Part shown: piece after piece, positions 44,434-53,269 of the stretch
Layout: each line of letters starts with the position of its first letter
Position numbering within the stretch: the first letter of the stretch is position 1
Assembly: GCA_036835375.1 (NCBI GenBank)
Contig: DAITMB010000002.1
Coordinates: 1-64,000, forward strand
Origin: JANQTF01 sp036835375
GTDB lineage: Bacteria > Bacteroidota > Bacteroidia > J057
Length of the DNA: 64,000 nucleotides
Direction of reading: 5' to 3'
Notes under the pieces: model-generated
Database searches by the model: none
Seen by the model: only the letters and a program-made list of their open reading frames with translations
Told to the model about the DNA's origin: nothing
Program-made: the position numbers and the translations under genes

Positions 44434-47400
44434 CTAAACACAATCCAGGCCGGGTCTTGCCAAGAGCAGCGCAACGAAAGCAAAGGCAAGCAAGAAGATC
44501 AGGAAAAACTGAAAAAAACGTCCAGCTCCGGCCTTCAGCGCGCATTTTGCAAACCAAAATCCTGCAAAGATTCCTGCCAAAACAAATGTCCCAATACCCC
44601 AAAACATCCAATTTGGCAAGCATTCCTGTAGAAAAAAGGCCACTCCCGTCATGGTCAACATCATGGGCCATCCCACAGACAATCCGCCACATACGTCAGG
44701 CGGACATCCCCGCTTGATCCCTATGTGCTGCCACAAATAGACCGCCGCGCCAAAAATCAAGATCAGCACAAACACCACAGGAGAGAGCCACCCCGATGGA
44801 GCCGGATCTACATTCGCAGCGGAACACACGAGCCAGCCACCCGCTGCGATCGACCCAAACCAGGCAACCAAGAGCGGCCATAGGGTACACCAAGGATCTT
44901 TGACCCCCTGTCCCGGAACTGTCACAGAAGCCAGTGCACTGGACTCGCAGGCACCCGGCCCGAGGGCACGCACCTTGATTTGGCGCTGCTTTGGAGCACT
45001 TTCGGAAGTAAAAGTATGTGTAGCCTTCGGCTGTAAAGTCTCCTGAGTCGGGGAGCCATCCCCCCAATTCCATTCGTAGCGATCCGGCTTTCCAGAATGG
45101 AGACCAAGTTCTGCACTGACTTCGTATGAGGTCGTACTTGTGCCTTTCTTGGTGAGCGTGAGGTCACCTAGGACGGGACAAGGGGCAGCTCCTTCGGGAA
45201 GGCTGACATGAACTGTTTGACGAGATTCACAAGATCCGGGGCCAGTACCTGTAACTTTGACCTCATGACTGGCTCCTGCGCTCCGCTGATATGTGTGAAC
45301 GATTTCAGGATCGCTAGTTGATAGGATCGGCGTGCCGTCTCCAAAGTCCCAATCGTAAGATTGAGGTGCGCCCACCTGCGTCACTGGAACAAATCCGATG
45401 GAGACAGTATCTACCGTCTCAGACTCAACATAGGTATCGATTCGCGAAATGACGGGACAAGCTTCCGCCATAGGAACGACCAGCGACACCTCTCCATTTC
45501 CCTGACAAATGCCCGGCCCCTCTGTCCGCACCGACACGAAATATGTTGGCGATTGGCCTGCCCATCGCGCAAATTCATGGGTAACTTGAGGGGTCGTCGT
45601 CTCTTCGACAGCGGATCCATCACCAAAATTCCAATAGTAAGCACTCGCTGGTAAGCTACTTCCGAAGAAAAACTCGTAGTTGACCAAGGTAACTGTCCGG
45701 GAAATTTCTTTGACCGTCAATGGTTGAAAGACGGGACAACGCGCTGGAATGAGTAGAGAACCCTTTCGCTCAACAGGCCCGCAAGTCCCCGGTCCTGCCA
45801 CCAGAACGGTTACCGTCGCAGCAAAGGGTTCACCAGCTCGGGTCGCATACTCATGCGTAGCGCTGGGCGTGCTCGTTTGTTCAGGGGAAGAACCATCCCC
45901 CCAGTTCCATGAAAAAGTAGTAGGAGCAGGTCCTGCCGAGGTGATATTTGCCTTGACGATCCATCCAGAATCATTGTCTGCTGGAATCAACTCCAAGACG
46001 AGGCCATCCGGAACAGGACAGTAGGCAGGGATGGGTACCACCGCGTGAGATTCGCTTTCACAAGCTCCCGGTCCTTGCGAACGAAGTACCACCCGATAGC
46101 TTTTCTCCTCCCCAGCCACAGCCGCAAAAGAATGGATGGCAACTGGCTGAATAGTTTGTTCCTCGGGGCTGCCATCCCCCCAATTCCACCGAAACACGGA
46201 AGGCTTTGGATCTTGGTAACTGGCCTCGAAAGCGACAGAGAAGGAATCCTCCACCAATGCCTGCGGAACGACTTTGAGCTGGCTCAACAGCGGACAGGGA
46301 AGTGCCGGAATCTCGACGGGCAGCGTGAGCGATGATAGGCATGAAGCAGGTCCGACCGCCGTAACCTTCAGAATGACTGGCGAGGATTCCCCTGCTCTTC
46401 CCTGATAGTCGTGAGAAAGGCTGGTTCCTAGGCTTTGCTCGGGTGCCGAGCCATCTCCCCATTCCCACAGCAGGCGGTCAGGACTGGGTCCTACAAGTGT
46501 GACGCTTGCTTGAAGGGTCCATACTAACCCGTTATGCGAGAGCCATTCGGCCTGAACTTGAGACAAGGCAGGACATACGCCCGGAATCAGCACTTGTGTG
46601 ACGGCTTGCTGATCGCAAGTGCCAGGACCAAAGGTGCTGACTTGAATATTAAAAGACCGTTGATCCCCGGCTGGCCGGGCATAGGTATGGCTGGCCTGTG
46701 TACCAGTCCCTTCTGATTGGGGCGATCCATCGCCCCAATCGATACGGAAGCGATCTGGCTTAGGACCGATGGCGTGGAGGTTGAGAGATACCTGCGCGTC
46801 GCCTGGCTGGAGGTCGGCTACTTTCGCACTCACCGAGATGATCGGGCATACTCCCGGCACCTCGACCAGCACTGTGGCGTCGGAGACGCAACTGGCTCCT
46901 GGTCCTGTCGCAGTCACTTTCACCGTCCGACGAATGTCCAGTCCTCCGCTGGCAGCAAAGGCATGGCTGGCTTCAGGGACCGTTGTGACGATCTCATCGG
47001 ATCCATCTCCCCAGTTCCAGCGGAAGGAATCTGGCGTTCCATGGCGCATGTTGACCTGAAACCGGACCAAGAAGACGTTCCCATCCATTTCCCCTTCCTC
47101 AGCAGTGAGGGAGCTGATTTCTGGACATGGCAGTGGCTCGATGGTAGCCTTGGTAGATAGTGCTGCTGTGCAGTTGCCAGGCCCTGAAGAGCTGACGTTG
47201 ATGGTAAATGTGCGCTCATCTGTCTTTCTGGGATAGCTGTGGGAGGCATTGGGTACAGTCGTTTGCTCGGTCTCTGATCCATCGCCCCAATCCCAGCGAT
47301 ACGTCGTGCCAGGCACGTGGTCTCCGGCCAATCCTACGATGAATTGGGCGGTATCTAGGCCTGGATATGAGACTTCGGTGTTGCCGATGCGCCACACAGG

Positions 47401-48183
47401 GCAATACCCAGGCACAGCCCAGGTTCTCGATAGAGACGAAATGCAGCCTTCTGGCCCGATAGAAGTACACGAAATGACAAAATCCAGATCACGGCCTAGT
47501 GCCTTGGGATAGGTGTGCGTAGCTGTGGGCAATAGGGTGGTTTCCTCAGGGCTACCGTCCCCCCAGTTCCAGCGGAATCCTCTGCTAGGCCCATTTGCGA
47601 GGCTCACATGTGCTGCAATGGCCAGCTCGAATTCATCATTGGCAGATGCTTCGTAAATGGTTAAATCCAGCAACTGTGGGCATTCCCTTGTTAAGCCCAT
47701 GAATTTCCCACTGAAAGGATATTGATGGCGAAATGGCTTGAAATTCACAATGAAAGTCCATCCGTCTTCCCCTTTTGAACGCTCATCCATCATGTTCCTG
47801 CGACTACCGCCTGAAAGATCTTTCATCTCCCATTCGTCCACAAGGCAATGGTCACCAGGAACCAAACCAAACCCAAGGGCGGCGTCTTCTGCTACTCCAA
47901 AGATCTGCGAAATGGCAACGGTTCCTTTAACTCCTTCGGGATTTCGCTCGCAGTAATAGCCTCCGAGAATGGTAAAAAACCGATTCGCCTCTCCCTGCTT
48001 TTGAAGGTCGAGTACTTCAATGGTTGCGCCAAGAAGATCAGAAGGGTGAAAATCTGAAGGACTCCCACCTTTCCTTGTCGAAAAGATGACTCCGTAATCC
48101 GCAAAGCCATTTCGCTCAATAGGTCCAGAGCGAATAGAATGTCGCTCGGTCAATAAAGGGGCTTGAATCAGGGGGACAGACAT
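44434..48183 (-). CDS. Ten-repeat PKD-like protein with five C-terminal membrane helices
   Basis: A 1249-residue protein. Residues 1-165 are a unique N-terminal domain. Ten tandem units of about 90 residues (about 165-1085) each begin with a Cys-Pro pair, carry a W-x-W/F-GDGS core followed by a T-H-x-Y/F strand, and end in GPG-x-C, so each unit has two cysteines placed for one disulfide. Five membrane helices fill the last 150 residues. ATG at 48183 gives no proper signal peptide. However, the frame continues upstream as ATG-TAG-TCA-CGG-CGG (48225 down), and with a sense codon in place of the TAG it would form a textbook signal peptide (SRRVKLLSYAIIMSVPLIQA). A surface or periplasmic, membrane-anchored role is inferred. 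Confidence 0.85.
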   Translation of the reverse strand: MSVPLIQAPLLTERHSIRSGPIERNGFADYGVIFSTRKGGSPSDFHPSDLLGATIEVLDLQKQGEANRFFTILGGYYCERNPEGVKGTVAISQIFGVAEDAALGFGLVPGDHCLVDEWEMKDLSGGSRRNMMDERSKGEDGWTFIVNFKPFRHQYPFSGKFMGLTRECPQLLDLTIYEASANDEFELAIAAHVSLANGPSRGFRWNWGDGSPEETTLLPTATHTYPKALGRDLDFVISCTSIGPEGCISSLSRTWAVPGYCPVWRIGNTEVSYPGLDTAQFIVGLAGDHVPGTTYRWDWGDGSETEQTTVPNASHSYPRKTDERTFTINVSSSGPGNCTAALSTKATIEPLPCPEISSLTAEEGEMDGNVFLVRFQVNMRHGTPDSFRWNWGDGSDEIVTTVPEASHAFAASGGLDIRRTVKVTATGPGASCVSDATVLVEVPGVCPIISVSAKVADLQPGDAQVSLNLHAIGPKPDRFRIDWGDGSPQSEGTGTQASHTYARPAGDQRSFNIQVSTFGPGTCDQQAVTQVLIPGVCPALSQVQAEWLSHNGLVWTLQASVTLVGPSPDRLLWEWGDGSAPEQSLGTSLSHDYQGRAGESSPVILKVTAVGPASCLSSLTLPVEIPALPCPLLSQLKVVPQALVEDSFSVAFEASYQDPKPSVFRWNWGDGSPEEQTIQPVAIHSFAAVAGEEKSYRVVLRSQGPGACESESHAVVPIPAYCPVPDGLVLELIPADNDSGWIVKANITSAGPAPTTFSWNWGDGSSPEQTSTPSATHEYATRAGEPFAATVTVLVAGPGTCGPVERKGSLLIPARCPVFQPLTVKEISRTVTLVNYEFFFGSSLPASAYYWNFGDGSAVEETTTPQVTHEFARWAGQSPTYFVSVRTEGPGICQGNGEVSLVVPMAEACPVISRIDTYVESETVDTVSIGFVPVTQVGAPQSYDWDFGDGTPILSTSDPEIVHTYQRSAGASHEVKVTGTGPGSCESRQTVHVSLPEGAAPCPVLGDLTLTKKGTSTTSYEVSAELGLHSGKPDRYEWNWGDGSPTQETLQPKATHTFTSESAPKQRQIKVRALGPGACESSALASVTVPGQGVKDPWCTLWPLLVAWFGSIAAGGWLVCSAANVDPAPSGWLSPVVFVLILIFGAAVYLWQHIGIKRGCPPDVCGGLSVGWPMMLTMTGVAFFLQECLPNWMFWGIGTFVLAGIFAGFWFAKCALKAGAGRFFQFFLIFLLAFAFVALLLARPGLDCV

Positions 48184-48325
48184 AATAATAGCGTATGAGA
48201 GGAGTTTGACCCGCCGTGACTACATGGGCGGGAAGAATACTGGTGATCAATCTTAGGACAAAAATGCACCAGCGGGATACACGTGTGGAGTTTTCGAAAA
48301 GAACGGTGCTGAACAACTGTCTGGG

Positions 48326-48359
48326 AAAAGATAAAAGCACGAAATGAGCGATTATTCAA
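48326..48359 (-). promoter_or_regulatory. Candidate Bacteroidota promoter of the PKD gene
   Basis: The minus strand has TTG (48357-48359) and TATCTTTT (48326-48333), 23 bases apart. This is close to the TTG / TAnnTTTG consensus with one mismatch. Transcription would begin near 48320, upstream of both the ATG at 48225 and the one at 48183. The rest of 48184-48721 holds no gene that I can support. Confidence 0.33.
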
Positions 48360-48721
48360 GTTACCAAAAATCTTTAAACACAAGCGAAAACTTGAAAATC
48401 TGAAGATGGCACTTCAACTTCAACGCCCTTTTCCAATGCGAGCTGGCTTTTTCTCATGATGGATTATCCGTGAGGCCAGGTGATGTGGAAGAAGAATTAA
48501 TTGGCACGAAAAGAGCTAGAATAAATAGGGGCTAGCACGTAAGACTTTGAAGATTCGAGCAGCAGAATGCGGCGATTTTTCCATTGATCATGAGCATTTA
48601 CCAACCAGATGCGCTTTTACGTGTAGATCCTGGTCCATTAGAACACAAAAAGAATCTCGTTTTTTTGTCCGGGAAAATGGTTTAGGTTGCCGAACATTTT
48701 CCCAGCTCCTCTAACCATCAG

Positions 48722-50878
48722 ATGAACCCTAGCGAATCCTCTACCTCCTACCTTGCCGAATACCCATTGATCGAGTGGCTTCGTCGCCACGAGGGTCAAC
48801 AGGCGCCCAATGATCCCAAGGGATTGTTGACGCACCCTGCTGTGGGCAGTCTGTCGCTCCGGCACATTACTTCGAGCAGTCCGGAAACAGTAGGGGGGGG
48901 AGGATCCAAATCGGGACTTTCATCTCGTATGTCCATTTTCTCCATTGAGCAGGAAGTGCTCCTTCTCAGAGTGAGCGGCACGCTCCGCGAGCCGGATGCC
49001 CAAGGACTGCTGCAATTATTCCAGACTTCCACCTCTTTCACCAATCAGCAGCGACCTTCTGTGATCCTCGACTTGACCGAAGTTACTTCGGTCGCTTATC
49101 AAGCGAGAAAACGGCTCATCTTGGCACTCCACGTGCTTCGGAACCGCAGCCGGAAAGTGTACATGATCGGCTCCCCCACTGTGCAAGCACTCATGGAGAT
49201 GCAAGACAAAATGTATCCTCTCTCCACTTCAATGGTCCATCGGGCTGCCTCCCTGCTTCATGCCATGGAGCTCGCTTTGCGACCTGACCCAGACCTACCC
49301 TCGCCTTTTAAGAGTTCCGCTGAGAATCCTTCTGAGATGAATGTCACCCCACAAGACTCCCAGTCAGCTACCAATATTCCTCCCCGCCAGCCCACCGGGC
49401 AAAACACTCAGTTGGAGCAGTTGGAGCAGCTCCGATCAGTCCTCAACAGCGCTCCTGATCCCATCTATTCTCTTGATTTGGAGGGTCACTTCATCGATAC
49501 CAATCATGCTGGCAGGGCTTTTTTCAGGGATTATTTGCAGAAACCATTTTGGATCGGGCAGGAACTCCTGAGCGCATGGCCCCTCTTCACGCAGCAAGAG
49601 TGGAGCGAAGTGCTTGCAGGCTTAGGGCGGGGAGAAGCTTGGCAAGGACGGGTTTCGATCCCTTACCAAGAAGAAGAGCAATGTTTCTGGCTCTCCTTCT
49701 CGGCGGTGACACGGGGACAAGGGGGCAAGGTTACTGGGATTTCTTTATTTCTGAGGGATATAACGGAAGAATCCAAGGCCCAGGAAGAGGCCAAATATCA
49801 GCGGGAGCTGCTTGATTCGATTAGTTATAGCATTCAGGAGGGCCTTTTCCGTAGCTCACCACAGCGGGGAATTATGTTTGTCAATCAGGCATTCGTGGAG
49901 ATGTTTGGATATGACGACATCGAAGAAGTGATTCGCCTGGATCCTTATGAGTTGTATGTCAACGTCTCCCGGCGGGACGACTTTGTGCGCATCGTGCAGC
50001 AAGCCAATTCGTTTTTTAATGAAGAAGTTCAATTCAAGCGCAAGGATGGCAGCACCTTCTGGGGATTGATCAGCAGTGTGCGAAAAGTCGATAAAAATGG
50101 TATGGTCTATCACGACGGCGCGATCCGCAACGTGACCCAAATTCGGGAGGCCCAGCAAAGAATCAAGGAGAAGCACGACGAGCTTATGAAGGTCAACCGA
50201 GAGCTGGATAGCTTCGTTTACAGCGTTTCTCACGACCTGAGGGCGCCACTTGTGTCTTTGCTTGGATTGATCAATATCACCAAGATGGAGGCCTCCGATG
50301 ACAACAAGATGCGCTATCTGGGCCTAATGGAAAAAAGTATAGCTAGGCTCGACCACTTTATTCAGGACATCATCACCTACTCCCGAAACTCCCGTATGGA
50401 GCTACAATCCGTACCCGTGAACCTCAAAGCATTGGTGAATGAGGCGGTGGAGTCTTTGCGATTTGCTCAAGATGGACATCTTGAAATCCGCAATTTGGTA
50501 CCTGCTTCCCTCATTTTGCGAAGCGATCTCCAGCGCCTCAAGCCCATCATCAACAATCTCCTCTCGAATGCCATTCGATACCGCGATATGAATAAGGCGG
50601 TGCAGTGGGTGGATATCTCCGCCGCTGCCACAGATGAAGGTGTCGAACTCAGCTTTCGAGACAATGGCATCGGTATCGCTTTGGAACATCAGGAAAAGGT
50701 ATTTGAGATGTTTTATCGAGCTACAACCAAATCGCAGGGTTCAGGCATTGGCCTTTACATCGTGAGAGAGACGGTGCTGAAGCTTCAAGGCAAGATTCAC
50801 CTCGAAACGACAGAAGGGCTAGGATCTTCTTTTATCCTAACCCTTCCTCACGATCCTGAGAAGCTGGAAAAAAAATAA
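48722..50878 (+). CDS. Sensor histidine kinase with STAS and two PAS domains
   Basis: A 718-residue soluble kinase. After a 65-residue low-complexity N-terminus comes a STAS-like domain (about 70-185, LLLRVSGTLREPDAQG and SVILDLTEVTSVAYQARKRL). PAS domain 1 follows (about 240-345, SAPDPIYSLDLEGHF), then PAS domain 2 (about 355-470, with GYDDIEEV and FKRKDGSTFWG). The HisKA phospho-acceptor is in FVYSVSHDLRAPL, and the HATPase has an N-box NNLLSNAIRY, DNGIGI and GSGIGLYIV. No membrane helix is present, so it senses a cytoplasmic cue. No response regulator is adjacent. The STAS module fused to a kinase suggests input from a partner-switching or stress pathway; that is an inference. Confidence 0.93.
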   Translation: MNPSESSTSYLAEYPLIEWLRRHEGQQAPNDPKGLLTHPAVGSLSLRHITSSSPETVGGGGSKSGLSSRMSIFSIEQEVLLLRVSGTLREPDAQGLLQLFQTSTSFTNQQRPSVILDLTEVTSVAYQARKRLILALHVLRNRSRKVYMIGSPTVQALMEMQDKMYPLSTSMVHRAASLLHAMELALRPDPDLPSPFKSSAENPSEMNVTPQDSQSATNIPPRQPTGQNTQLEQLEQLRSVLNSAPDPIYSLDLEGHFIDTNHAGRAFFRDYLQKPFWIGQELLSAWPLFTQQEWSEVLAGLGRGEAWQGRVSIPYQEEEQCFWLSFSAVTRGQGGKVTGISLFLRDITEESKAQEEAKYQRELLDSISYSIQEGLFRSSPQRGIMFVNQAFVEMFGYDDIEEVIRLDPYELYVNVSRRDDFVRIVQQANSFFNEEVQFKRKDGSTFWGLISSVRKVDKNGMVYHDGAIRNVTQIREAQQRIKEKHDELMKVNRELDSFVYSVSHDLRAPLVSLLGLINITKMEASDDNKMRYLGLMEKSIARLDHFIQDIITYSRNSRMELQSVPVNLKALVNEAVESLRFAQDGHLEIRNLVPASLILRSDLQRLKPIINNLLSNAIRYRDMNKAVQWVDISAAATDEGVELSFRDNGIGIALEHQEKVFEMFYRATTKSQGSGIGLYIVRETVLKLQGKIHLETTEGLGSSFILTLPHDPEKLEKK

Positions 50879-50969
50879 GCTTTCCCTCCACACAGAAACT
50901 CTCCAACAATTTCAACCCATAGGCTCCTCCTTCAGCTCCCCTGCGTGGAAGTCGATAGGGCAGCAGCAC

Positions 50970-52466
50970 TCAGTCTGCCAGCTTGAGCTTGTATTCGTAG
51001 AGTCGATTGATTCGGGGATAGAACCCTGCCAGCGTGACTTCGCCTTTGGCACCTTCGAGAATGCGCGAGACTTCTTCCGCCTCCTGGACGTCGCGCCCAT
51101 TGAGCCGCAAAATCACAAAATTTTCCTTCATATCGGTCGTCTGACGAATGGTCCCCGCATAGAGTCTCGACACTAGCACTCCTTGCTTTACGCCAAGCCT
51201 GGTGCGCTCAGCTTCGGTGAGGTCGCGCATTTCTAGCCCCAGTTGAGTCAACAATTCGGAGCGAAGCGGGAGAATCAACTCGGTGTTTCCCAGCTGATTG
51301 GTGAGGGTGAGCGGAATAGTTTTGAATTTACCCTCCCGAAAAATTTTCACTTGTATAACGTCACCCGGGCGGCTTCGCGCCACAATCTCGAGGAGTCGAG
51401 AGTCATTTTTAATAGAAAATCCTTCAATTTCTACGATCACATCGCCTGACCTCAACCCCGCTTGATAGGCCCCGCCAAGATCTGATAACTCCTGCACGAA
51501 GACCCCCTCGGTCACAGAGATCTTGAGCTCCTGAGCAAGGGCTGGTGTGAGGTTTTGGCCAGAAACGATACCTAGAAAAGCACGTTGTACCGTGCCGTAT
51601 GTCTTGAGGTCGCTCACAATTTTCTTCACGAGATTGGCTGGCACCGCAAATGCATATCCCGCATAAGTTCCTGTGGGGGACGCAATGGCCGTGTTGACGC
51701 CAATAAGGTTGCCTTGCAAATCCACAAGGGCCCCACCAGAATTCCCCGGATTCACTGCGGCATCTGTCTGAATGAATGACTCGATGGCCATTTGATCCTT
51801 GATGATCTCAAGGTTGCGGCCGATCGCGCTGATGATGCCCGCTGTGGCTGTGGATGACAGGCTAAATGGATTGCCCACTGCCAACACCCATTCTCCGACC
51901 ACGACTTCGTCTGAATTAGCCAAAGACAAAGTCGGCAAGTCCCGTGCATCAATCTGGAGGAGGGCAATGTCGGTAGAAGGATCGGTGCCGACGACCTTCG
52001 CAGAGAATGTGCGGTCATCGTAAAGGGTAATGGTGAGCTCGTCGGCGTCTTTGATGACGTGATTATTGGTGACTATGTAGCCATCAGCGCCTATGATCAC
52101 GCCAGAGCCACTAGACACCTGCTGGCGATTGTTGAATTGTCTTGGTGCCCGCCCGAATAGGTCATAGAACGGGTCATAAAAAGTGCTCGTGACGGTGCGA
52201 ACAGACTTGATGTGCACTACGGCTGGCATCGCCTTGGCTGCGGCCTCTTTAAAGTCGGTCAGGACTCCGACTGGCGAATGGGGATCGTAAGTCGGCAAGG
52301 TGCGCGACACTTGCACCGCAAAATCACGGCTCCCCTCAAGGTCATTGTCGCTGACTTCCACGTATCTGACGCCCAAGCCAGAAACGTGATAGGCACCGAG
52401 CATCGCGGCACTGATGCCCACGGTGAGGAGAATTTGTTGAAAAAGATTCTTCATGCTGTTCTTCAT
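50970..52466 (-). CDS. DegP/HtrA-family periplasmic serine protease
   Basis: A 498-residue envelope protease and chaperone for misfolded proteins. An N-terminal hydrophobic anchor or signal (LFQQILLTVGISAAMLGAY) is followed by the trypsin-like domain with His136 (TNNHVIKD), Asp166 (STDIALLQID) and Ser243 (NPGNSGGALVD). Two PDZ domains follow (about 300-395 with GGAYQAGLRSGDVIVEIEG, and about 415-495). The ATG at 52466 is used because it begins the signal region; a longer frame upstream has a hydrophilic extension without support. Usually induced by envelope stress. Single gene. Confidence 0.95.
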   Translation of the reverse strand: MKNSMKNLFQQILLTVGISAAMLGAYHVSGLGVRYVEVSDNDLEGSRDFAVQVSRTLPTYDPHSPVGVLTDFKEAAAKAMPAVVHIKSVRTVTSTFYDPFYDLFGRAPRQFNNRQQVSSGSGVIIGADGYIVTNNHVIKDADELTITLYDDRTFSAKVVGTDPSTDIALLQIDARDLPTLSLANSDEVVVGEWVLAVGNPFSLSSTATAGIISAIGRNLEIIKDQMAIESFIQTDAAVNPGNSGGALVDLQGNLIGVNTAIASPTGTYAGYAFAVPANLVKKIVSDLKTYGTVQRAFLGIVSGQNLTPALAQELKISVTEGVFVQELSDLGGAYQAGLRSGDVIVEIEGFSIKNDSRLLEIVARSRPGDVIQVKIFREGKFKTIPLTLTNQLGNTELILPLRSELLTQLGLEMRDLTEAERTRLGVKQGVLVSRLYAGTIRQTTDMKENFVILRLNGRDVQEAEEVSRILEGAKGEVTLAGFYPRINRLYEYKLKLAD

Positions 52467-52773
52467 ACTGTGCGGAGTAATGTATTCCGACTGGCTGAGA
52501 TGTTTATCGGAAAAAGATACGGGAATCTTTCGATGGAAGTTAATAGATCTCCCAGTCCCCCTATCAGCCCTAGATCGACTGAGTATTTCGAACACCTGAT
52601 TTTCATGTCCCATTGCCCCACACTTTTCGAAAATCTTGCTTCATGCTGACTCGCTTTGCGGACGCCCCTTATCCATGTCTGCTCTCCTCTTTCCGAAATA
52701 TTTTTACATTTGACGTGCGACAATGAGCCTTGGGAGGGTTCATATACCGTAAAAAATCTCATCACCGAACGCC

Positions 52774-53241
52774 ATGACACGTGTACTATTCGTTTGCCTC
52801 GGAAACATCTGCCGCTCTCCAGCCGCCGAGGGCCTATTTCTCAAGCATCTCCAGCAAGCAGGGCGCGCTGGTGAATTCGATGTGGATTCTGCTGGCACGG
52901 GTGACTGGCACGTGGGAGATTTGCCGGACCCTCGCATGAGAGAGACAGCTGCACGGCACAGCGTTTCCCTGCCCTCCCGCGCACGATGCATACGGCCCGA
53001 AGATCTGATAGAATTTGACTACATCGTGGCAATGGATCACCAAAATCTGAAGGATATCCACGCGATCAAAGAGCGCCTCCCATCCGCCACAGCTCAAGTG
53101 CTCCTGATGCGGGACTTTGACCTTGATGGAAAGGGCCAAGATGTGCCAGATCCATACTTCGGAGGACATCAGGGATTTGAGCAGGTGTTTCAGATTCTGG
53201 ATCGCAGTACGTTCTCATTTCTACAGCACATCAGCCAGTAA
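52774..53241 (+). CDS. Low-molecular-weight protein-tyrosine phosphatase
   Basis: A 155-residue cytoplasmic phosphatase. The P-loop is CLGNICRS (nucleophile Cys8, Arg14, Ser15), and the general acid is Asp126 in the DPYFGG loop, both at the family's usual places. It dephosphorylates tyrosine (or arginine) residues of proteins, and in many bacteria it counters a tyrosine autokinase that controls polysaccharide export; no such kinase is in the window. The start ATG is certain. Convergent with the DUF4403 gene, 28 bases apart. Confidence 0.95.
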   Translation: MTRVLFVCLGNICRSPAAEGLFLKHLQQAGRAGEFDVDSAGTGDWHVGDLPDPRMRETAARHSVSLPSRARCIRPEDLIEFDYIVAMDHQNLKDIHAIKERLPSATAQVLLMRDFDLDGKGQDVPDPYFGGHQGFEQVFQILDRSTFSFLQHISQ

Positions 53242-53269
53242 TTTTTTCTATCAAAAGAATGGCTCCGCT

